From an uncultured Bacteroidia bacterium (lineage in GTDB: Bacteria > Bacteroidota > Bacteroidia > SpSt-205): a stretch of 7,019 bases of DNA. The translations under genes and the position numbers were made by a program. The stretch spans positions 1 through 7,019 of the forward strand of contig CALKJV010000052.1 of assembly GCA_937995505.1 (NCBI GenBank), read 5' to 3'. Below are positions 1-4,933 of this stretch, in pieces. Below the pieces are notes generated by a model. It worked only from the letters and a program-made list of their open reading frames with translations, was not told where the DNA came from and ran no database searches. Position 1 is the stretch's first letter. Every line of letters starts with the position of its first letter.

Positions 1-285
1 GCGCGCAGTGAGCGTCTGCCTCTTTTAGAAGGGGAGTACCTCAAAGGCTTAGATCGGCTTACGGAAGGGTGGGGCCTTACAGAAGCCATAGGCTATCGGT
101 TTTTCAGCAATCGGGGGCTGATAAACTTTTTTGTGGCGCTAGAAGCGGCTCAGTATTTCACGCAGAGCCAGCGAAAGTACATGTATGATTTAGGCGTGCG
201 CGATATAGGTCGGCGTCGAGATGTTTGGCAGGGGTTTCGGGTAGGCTGGATCGTGCCTTTGTATGAAAAAGCCCCCTTAGAATGA
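1..285 (+). CDS. C-terminal part of a probable outer-membrane beta-barrel protein (5'-truncated by the window)
   Basis: The reading frame is open from base 1 and ends at TGA 283-285, giving 94 residues of a protein whose start lies outside the window. The visible part is rich in aromatic and alternating residues (GYRFFSNRGLINFFVALEAA, then GFRVGWIVPLY), the pattern of amphipathic beta-strands joined by short charged turns. The last strand-like segment lies about ten residues from the C terminus. There are no cysteines and no long hydrophobic helices. By recall, it resembles the ends of uncharacterised Bacteroidota proteins with a 'YDRLTNG...GYQF...NFF' and 'GFRVGWILPLY' pattern, usually annotated as hypothetical or porin-like; I could not verify this by search. 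The waaA start codon overlaps its stop, so the two are probably co-transcribed, which fits an envelope role. The function is unknown. I am sure it is a real gene and only moderately sure of the beta-barrel call. Confidence 0.7.
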   Translation, partial: ARSERLPLLEGEYLKGLDRLTEGWGLTEAIGYRFFSNRGLINFFVALEAAQYFTQSQRKYMYDLGVRDIGRRRDVWQGFRVGWIVPLYEKAPLE

Positions 286-1538
286 GAGCGTGGTATCCAC
301 TGTATGTATTCCTGATGGCTATGGCGGCTGGGGTGATGCCGCTGATTGGGCTTTTTTCCCCGAAAGTGCGCCTCTGGTGGCGAGCTCGCCGTACCTTGCC
401 GCCTACTCCTCCCCTGGATAGACCGGTTCTCTGGATGCACTGCGCTTCAGTCGGAGAGTTTGAGCAGGGTCGCCCTATCCTTGAGTATCTCCTCCAGAAA
501 GTCCAGGTGCGTCCATACGTAGTAATAACCTTCTTCTCCCCCTCGGGCTGGCAGCGCCATCGGCAGAGCTATCCCGTAGCAGATTGGATGGGTCCGGCTC
601 CCATAGACTTGCCGTGGATTGTGCGCCGCTGGGTGCGTACCCTGCGCCCAGTCGCCGTCTTTTTCGTCAAATACGATCTCTGGCCTACGCTGCTACATAC
701 GCTGCAAGCGGAAGGCTGCCCCACGTATCTCTTAGCCGCCCATGTAACTCCCCTTCGAGGCTTGCGCTGGTGGTGGCGACGCCAATTGCTCCCCAGCATG
801 CGATACATATTTGTGCAGACGCAAGTCGACCAACTGCGCCTCAGTGCGGCTGGCTTCGCCCGAGTCGCGGTGTCAGGAGATAGCCGCCTCGTGCGCGTAA
901 AGCAGCTCGCTGAAAATTGGCTCCCCGTCTCCGGAATCGCCGAATGGGTAGGGGAGCATTTCTGCATCGTCGCTGGCAGCGTATGGGAGGAAGACGTAAA
1001 CTTCCTCGCTCAAGCTTGCAAGCAGCTGCGCAGCTATTCCATCCGATGGATCTTAGTTCCCCACGAAGTTTCCCCTAAACAGCTCAAATACATCAGCCGT
1101 ACTTGGCCTGTGCAGCTTTCCTTTTACAGCGAGTCCGACTGGAACCCTCGGGCGGATACGCTTGTCATTGACACAGTGGGGCTGCTGGCTTACTTGTATG
1201 CCTATGCTCACGCAGTTTGGATAGGCGGGGGCTTTGGGCGCGGTATTCACAATATTCTGGAAGCGGTGGTATACAAAAAGCCTGTATTTTTCGGCCCCAA
1301 TCATACAGAGTTTCCGGAAGCGCTGGAGCTTCTGAAGCTGGGCATAGCTGAGAGCTTTCGGTATCCCGTGGGCTTTGCAAACGCTATCAAAAGCTTAGTA
1401 CGAGACCGTCGGAGGCTCCAGCTGATTGAGTCTCAGGCTGAAGCCTATCTCGCTAGCAAACCCAACACTCCTGCCCTGGTCTGGGAGTACCTGTGCGAGG
1501 AGCTTTGGACTCGTGAACTTTTAGGGCACACCAGCTGA
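282..1538 (+). CDS. waaA: 3-deoxy-D-manno-octulosonic acid (Kdo) transferase, lipid A biosynthesis
   Basis: WaaA/KdtA is a glycosyltransferase (GT30, GT-B fold) at the cytoplasmic face of the inner membrane; it transfers Kdo from CMP-Kdo to the lipid A precursor. The 418-residue length fits the family. Residues about 7-25 form one hydrophobic anchor helix followed by a basic stretch (KVRLWWRARR). The N-terminal domain has HCASVGEFEQ (53-62); E59 matches the catalytic Glu of the SVGE motif. KYDLWP (130-135) corresponds to the usual ELWP motif but has Asp at the Glu position. GDSRLVRV (199-206) corresponds to GDTRFDRV, with Val204 replacing the usual Asp. The C-terminal nucleotide-binding domain has VPHEV (259-263), IDTVGLLAYLY (296-306), GGGFGRGIHNILEA (315-328) and FFGPN (336-340). 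The ATG overlaps the previous stop as ATGA, which suggests translational coupling. Whether it adds one or more Kdo residues cannot be read from sequence. waaA and kdtA are the same gene. Confidence 0.96.
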   Translation: MRAWYPLYVFLMAMAAGVMPLIGLFSPKVRLWWRARRTLPPTPPLDRPVLWMHCASVGEFEQGRPILEYLLQKVQVRPYVVITFFSPSGWQRHRQSYPVADWMGPAPIDLPWIVRRWVRTLRPVAVFFVKYDLWPTLLHTLQAEGCPTYLLAAHVTPLRGLRWWWRRQLLPSMRYIFVQTQVDQLRLSAAGFARVAVSGDSRLVRVKQLAENWLPVSGIAEWVGEHFCIVAGSVWEEDVNFLAQACKQLRSYSIRWILVPHEVSPKQLKYISRTWPVQLSFYSESDWNPRADTLVIDTVGLLAYLYAYAHAVWIGGGFGRGIHNILEAVVYKKPVFFGPNHTEFPEALELLKLGIAESFRYPVGFANAIKSLVRDRRRLQLIESQAEAYLASKPNTPALVWEYLCEELWTRELLGHTS

Positions 1539-1553
1539 GTTTTTTTACTTTTT
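1536..1553. other. Convergent waaA/recQ junction with T-rich stretch
   Basis: The waaA stop (TGA 1536-1538) and the recQ stop (TAA, read on the minus strand from 1547-1545) are separated by only 6 bp. On the plus strand the junction is T-rich (seven T at 1540-1546, then AC, then five T at 1549-1553), which could be the U-tract of a waaA terminator. However, no convincing stem-loop precedes it: the best pairing is a short, bulged AGCT..GG/CC..AGCT match between 1501-1508 and 1531-1536. Part of the T-run simply encodes the terminal Lys-Lys of RecQ on the other strand. I therefore do not call a terminator. Confidence 0.4.
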
Positions 1554-3464
1554 CCAGCGCAGGTAGGCTCCTTGCACGATTTGTAGGCGCCCCTCTGCGA
1601 GCAGCTCTTCTAAGAGGACTTCGGCGCTTCTGGGAAAGGCTTTTTGGAGTGCCCTCCGAATATCATGAATAGGGCGGGGGATAGCAGCTATTTCTGAAAG
1701 CAAAGCGCAAGCAGCGGCGCGCTCGTCTGCCGCAGGCTGAGCTGGCCGGTAGTAGCCTTTACATACATCACATTGGCCACAGGGCTGAAGCTCTTCCTTG
1801 AAGTACCGCAAAAGGTACTGAGCCCTACAAGTGTCTTTCTGCTGATAATACCCCTGCATGAAACGGCTTCGGATCTGAGCTTGGGAGCGGAGGTTCTGGT
1901 ATTTGTAGCGGAGGCTCTCCCAGAGGGTAGGCGAAGGGAAGGGGGCGGGCAAGCGTACTTGTAAGCTGCCTAAAGGCACGGCTTCGTGCGTGAGCCAACC
2001 GCTTTTACGGAGCTGTTCTAAACCTCGGTAAAGCTCAATGTAAGGGAGGTTGAGCTGATAGGCCCAGTCCCCAAAGTCCACATAAGCGCCTTCTTGAAAG
2101 AGGGCATCTCCGCCCAATCGCAGAATCCACTGAGCGAGAGGGGCCTGGGTGCGCTGCCAATACTCTGGCGGTACTAAGCTCCGAATCACGCCTCGGGTGG
2201 CCTGCCCTTCTCGGCTCTCTTGCCAGCTAAGGAGCTCTTCTTGACTGAGCAGGTGCATAGCCCGCCGCACGACCGAAGGCGATTCCTTCACCTGCCGAGC
2301 CAAGTCTTCCATAGAGAGAATGAGGGTACTGTGAGTAGCCTGCTGCTGCAGGGTCGCATAGAGTCGGCGGAGAAAGTCATGCGAAGGATACTTTTGGAGG
2401 GGAGCTTGCTGGAGGACTTCGGCGTCTTTGGGAGAGAAAAGGGCTATGGCGTATGCAAGCTCCCCATCTCTGCCTGCGCGGCCCACTTCTTGAAGGTAGG
2501 CTTCAGGCTCAGAGGCAGGGTCATAATGCACTACAAAGCGTGTATCCGGCTTATCAATGCCCATCCCAAAAGCGCTCGTGGCTACAATAAGGCGCACCTC
2601 CCCTCGGATCCAGCGGTCCTGTACGAAGCTGCGCTGGCTGCTGGGCATGCCTGCATGGTAGGCCTCCGCAGAAAATCCATGCTGCCGTAGCTTTTGTGCT
2701 ATTTGGCGGCTCCGACTCCGAGAACTGACATAAATAATCCCAGAGCCCTGGAGCCGATGGACCGTCTGGATGAGCCTGGTGTCCTTGTCTGAGTGGTATA
2801 CTATGGCATAGTAAAAGTTAGGCCGATGGAAGGGCTGCTGGGCTAAGACGGGGTCTCGCAGGCCTAAGTACTGAATAATGTCTTTTTGCACTGTAGGGGT
2901 AGCCGTAGCGGTGAGGGCTATCCAGGGGGTCGTCGCAGGCAGGTGGGTGCGCAGCTCCCCTAAGCGGGTATACGACGTACGAAAATCGTGTCCCCATTGG
3001 CTGATGCAGTGGGCTTCGTCTATGGCGACTAAGGTGATGGGTAGAGTACGCAGCCGCTCTAAAAAGCTGGGCAAGATGAGCCGTTCAGGGGCAGCGTAGA
3101 GGAAGCGCAGTCGGTTTTCGGCTGCGGCTTTGAGAGCTGCCTCACGCAGGCTCGCAGGCAGGGTGCTATCAATAGCTGCCGCTGGAATGCCCCGCCGCTG
3201 TAGCCCCTCTACCTGATCGCGCATGAGGGCTATCAGCGGAGAAACTACCAGCGTTAGCCCTCCTAACACAAGGCCTGGGACTTGATAGCAGATAGACTTT
3301 CCCCCGCCGGTGGGGAGTAAAGCCAGTACATCCCGGCCAGCAAGGATCGCCTCTACCACCTGCTTCTGTCCCGGCCGAAAGTCTGGATAGCCCCAATACG
3401 TATTCAGTACGGCACGGGCAGCCTCCACGCCGTAAAGATACAAGTAAGGGCGTAATTTTTGCAA
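1545..3464 (-). CDS. recQ: RecQ-family ATP-dependent 3'-5' DNA helicase (Bacteroidota-type architecture)
   Basis: This superfamily 2 helicase of 639 residues is expected to unwind recombination and stalled-fork intermediates. The helicase core spans about 15-345: FRPGQKQ (motif 0, 29-35), TGGGKS (Walker A, 52-57), DEAHCISQWGHDFR (149-162, Walker B plus the RecQ aromatic loop), TATAT (185-189), FGMGID (299-304) and QEVGRAGRDG (325-334). Four cysteines at 546, 562, 565 and 568 (CX15CX2CX2C) form the RecQ zinc site. About 200 residues separate the core from this site, much more than in E. coli RecQ. They hold two winged-helix-like segments (about 380-415 and 460-495), an order I recall from Bacteroidota RecQ paralogues. 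There is no recognisable HRDC domain; the tail (580-639) could be another small helical domain. The start is uncertain: TTG at 3464 is the first possible one, TTG at 3443 and GTG at 3428 are alternatives, and the first Met codon is residue 81. No promoter motif was seen in the 33 bp separating it from the transporter gene, so co-transcription is likely. Confidence 0.93.
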   Translation of the reverse strand: MQKLRPYLYLYGVEAARAVLNTYWGYPDFRPGQKQVVEAILAGRDVLALLPTGGGKSICYQVPGLVLGGLTLVVSPLIALMRDQVEGLQRRGIPAAAIDSTLPASLREAALKAAAENRLRFLYAAPERLILPSFLERLRTLPITLVAIDEAHCISQWGHDFRTSYTRLGELRTHLPATTPWIALTATATPTVQKDIIQYLGLRDPVLAQQPFHRPNFYYAIVYHSDKDTRLIQTVHRLQGSGIIYVSSRSRSRQIAQKLRQHGFSAEAYHAGMPSSQRSFVQDRWIRGEVRLIVATSAFGMGIDKPDTRFVVHYDPASEPEAYLQEVGRAGRDGELAYAIALFSPKDAEVLQQAPLQKYPSHDFLRRLYATLQQQATHSTLILSMEDLARQVKESPSVVRRAMHLLSQEELLSWQESREGQATRGVIRSLVPPEYWQRTQAPLAQWILRLGGDALFQEGAYVDFGDWAYQLNLPYIELYRGLEQLRKSGWLTHEAVPLGSLQVRLPAPFPSPTLWESLRYKYQNLRSQAQIRSRFMQGYYQQKDTCRAQYLLRYFKEELQPCGQCDVCKGYYRPAQPAADERAAACALLSEIAAIPRPIHDIRRALQKAFPRSAEVLLEELLAEGRLQIVQGAYLRWKK

Positions 3465-3497
3465 AAGTGCCTGGGTAAAGATGAGTTTCTTCTGGGC

Positions 3498-4838
3498 TTA
3501 GCCCATAGAGAGCGTAGCGAGGGTAGTCAAAAAAAGATGTAGGGTGATATTGAGCCTCAGTCCGCGACGTCGCATGAAGCGTAGGGGCACTCCCCCTTCG
3601 CTGTAAGCTAAAGCATTAGGCGGGGTAGCCACTGGCAACATGAAGGCCATGCTGGTTCCGATGCCAAACCAGATAAGCCCCAAAAGCGGGCGGCCCGTAG
3701 CTTCAAAGATGGGCAGGAGGAGTGGGAGGAGGAGCGCGCATAAGGCTGTATTAGAGAGGAGCTCGGTGGGCCATATAGCTAGGCCGAGGATTACGAACCA
3801 GAAGAGCGGAGCGGGTAGCCCTTTCAGCCAAGGTCCTACAAGGGCCGTAAAATGCGTCCCTAGTCCTGAAAGCTCTACCAGTCGAGCCAGAGCGAGCCCC
3901 CCTCCGAAAAGCCATAAGATACCCCAGGGAATTTGCAGGCCCTCTTGGAGGGATAAGAGGGGGCTTCCATTTTGACCTAAGCCGGGCACAAAAAGCAGAA
4001 AAGCCCCCAAGAGCGCTACGCTCCATACGGGTAGAGGTGCGAAAAGCCAGCCAGCTAAGGTGAGCGCGAGGATGAGCGCTGTTCGCTTGCCGGGGAGGGT
4101 CAGCTGGTCTGGTCCTTCTAAGGGGAGCTTACCGAGGGGAGGGAGGGCGGTTCCCTTGCGCCCGTAGAGAAGGATATAGGCAGCTACGAGCCCCCCTATA
4201 CCGGCAAGGGCCCCGAATTTGAGCCAGTCCAGAAAGCGTACCTGTACACTTTCGGCGGCCAGAAGCTGGGCGACGATGCCATTGGGGGCAGAGCCCGTGA
4301 GGGTGATTACGCCTCCAAGAGAAGCAGCCCACGCAATGCTCAAGGCGGCTTGCCAACGAAGAGGCCCTTCGGGAAAGAGCCGCTGGGCTACTGGCAGCAA
4401 GAGGGCCGTCACAGCGGTATTATTGAGTAAAGTACTCATCCCGGTACTAAGCCCCATGAGCCCTGCGGCGAGGCGTTTTGGATTTCCTCTGGCCCAGCGG
4501 ACTACCTTGCCTCGGAGGTAAAGGGGAAGCTGATGGACCTCCACGGCCCGAGCTAGCCAGAAAGATCCCAAAAATAATCCTATCACCGGCTGCCCGTAAG
4601 CCTGCCATAGCGTCGCTGCTTTGGGGATCCCTACCGCTTCTAAAAGCGGCAAGCTTAGAAGGGGCATTAGGGCTACCACATAGTAAGGCAGGCTTTCGGT
4701 CATCCAACTAAGGGCCATAACTAGGATGAGCCCTAAGCTGACTGCCTCAGAAGCCGGCAGACCCAGGAAATACCCTCCCCCTCCCACAGCTATCCCTGCT
4801 AGCAGCTGCATGAGAAACAGATAAGCGCGCTTAAGCAT
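3498..4838 (-). CDS. DASS/SLC13-family anion:sodium symporter (substrate unassigned, probably a carboxylate)
   Basis: This 446-residue integral inner-membrane protein is made largely of hydrophobic segments, as expected for the 11-TM divalent anion:Na+ symporter family (CitT/SdcS/INDY; dicarboxylates, citrate or sulfate). Family signatures appear in both inverted repeats. SWMTESLPYYVVALMPL (44-60) matches the WxTEAIPxxVTALLP region. LLNNTAVTALLLP (137-149) and LLSNTALCALLLP (360-372) are the two hairpin motifs that in VcINDY carry the Ser-Asn-Thr sodium/substrate residues. TGSAPNGIVA (181-190) and MLPVATPPNA (400-409) are the paired loops after them. The first hairpin reads Asn-Asn-Thr (139-141), not Ser-Asn-Thr; the second is canonical (362-364). 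The ATG at 4836-4838 precedes the first hydrophobic helix directly. It is divergent from aconitase across 95 bp, which makes a TCA-cycle acid a reasonable but unproven substrate. A TAnnTTTG box lies about 55 bp upstream of the start, and recQ follows downstream. Confidence 0.87.
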   Translation of the reverse strand: MLKRAYLFLMQLLAGIAVGGGGYFLGLPASEAVSLGLILVMALSWMTESLPYYVVALMPLLSLPLLEAVGIPKAATLWQAYGQPVIGLFLGSFWLARAVEVHQLPLYLRGKVVRWARGNPKRLAAGLMGLSTGMSTLLNNTAVTALLLPVAQRLFPEGPLRWQAALSIAWAASLGGVITLTGSAPNGIVAQLLAAESVQVRFLDWLKFGALAGIGGLVAAYILLYGRKGTALPPLGKLPLEGPDQLTLPGKRTALILALTLAGWLFAPLPVWSVALLGAFLLFVPGLGQNGSPLLSLQEGLQIPWGILWLFGGGLALARLVELSGLGTHFTALVGPWLKGLPAPLFWFVILGLAIWPTELLSNTALCALLLPLLLPIFEATGRPLLGLIWFGIGTSMAFMLPVATPPNALAYSEGGVPLRFMRRRGLRLNITLHLFLTTLATLSMG

Positions 4839-4893
4839 GGCCGTGCAGCTTGTCTAGGGCTTTTGGGAGAAGGGCGGCCCACCTGAGCACCCT

Positions 4894-4901
4894 CAAAATT
4901 A
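4894..4901 (-). promoter_or_regulatory. Candidate -7 promoter element for the DASS transporter-recQ transcript
   Basis: Read on the minus strand this is TAATTTTG, an exact match to the Bacteroidota TAnnTTTG consensus. Transcription would begin roughly at 4886-4890 and leave a leader of about 50 nt before the ATG at 4838. No good TTTG -33 element lies at the expected distance upstream (around 4921-4925), so the call rests on the -7 match and position. Confidence 0.42.
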
Positions 4902-4921
4902 GCCGTATGGGGCGAGAAACT

Positions 4922-4929
4922 TACCTTTG
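4922..4929 (+). promoter_or_regulatory. Candidate -7 promoter element for acnA
   Basis: TACCTTTG is an exact match to TAnnTTTG and ends only four bases before the ATG at 4934. If it is used, transcription would start at or within a few bases of that ATG, giving a leaderless or almost leaderless acnA mRNA. A weak -33 candidate (TTAG, 4899-4902) sits 19 bp upstream. The motif becomes part of the coding sequence if the alternative in-frame ATG at 4907 is the true start. Confidence 0.42.
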
Positions 4930-4933
4930 TCTC

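Larger units (their letters stand above)
4839..4933. promoter_or_regulatory. Shared divergent promoter region between the DASS transporter gene and acnA
   Basis: This 95-bp stretch separates two divergent genes and must hold the control sequences of both unless transcription starts inside one of them. It contains one exact match to the Bacteroidota -7 element (TAnnTTTG) on each strand, 20 bp apart. It also has a 9-bp imperfectly centred palindrome, GGGCGGCCC (4872-4880), lying in the predicted transporter leader; it could be an operator half or chance. I saw no riboswitch-like structure and no clear Shine-Dalgarno sequence, as is usual in Bacteroidota. Confidence 0.55.

Noticed and set aside
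569..967. Open frame of 132 codons on the minus strand within waaA
   Set aside because: It lies wholly antisense to a gene with strong family motifs, its translation is rich in Arg, Ser and Cys with no recognisable motif, and it looks like a shadow of G+C-rich coding sequence.
1501..1553. Intrinsic terminator at the waaA/recQ convergence
   Set aside because: The T-rich run is there but no stable stem precedes it, and part of the run encodes RecQ's terminal lysines.
2389..2396. Another TAnnTTTG match (TACTTTTG) on the plus strand
   Set aside because: It lies inside recQ, antisense, with no gene start downstream; about three such matches are expected by chance in a window this size.
2220..2690. 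Open frame of 156 codons on the plus strand within recQ
   Set aside because: It is antisense to the conserved helicase region, has no family resemblance and does not look like a protein under selection.
4872..4880. Short palindrome GGGCGGCCC in the divergent intergenic region as an operator or terminator
   Set aside because: Four-base arms around one base cannot form a hairpin, and such G/C palindromes are common in DNA of this composition; kept only as a note under the intergenic entry.
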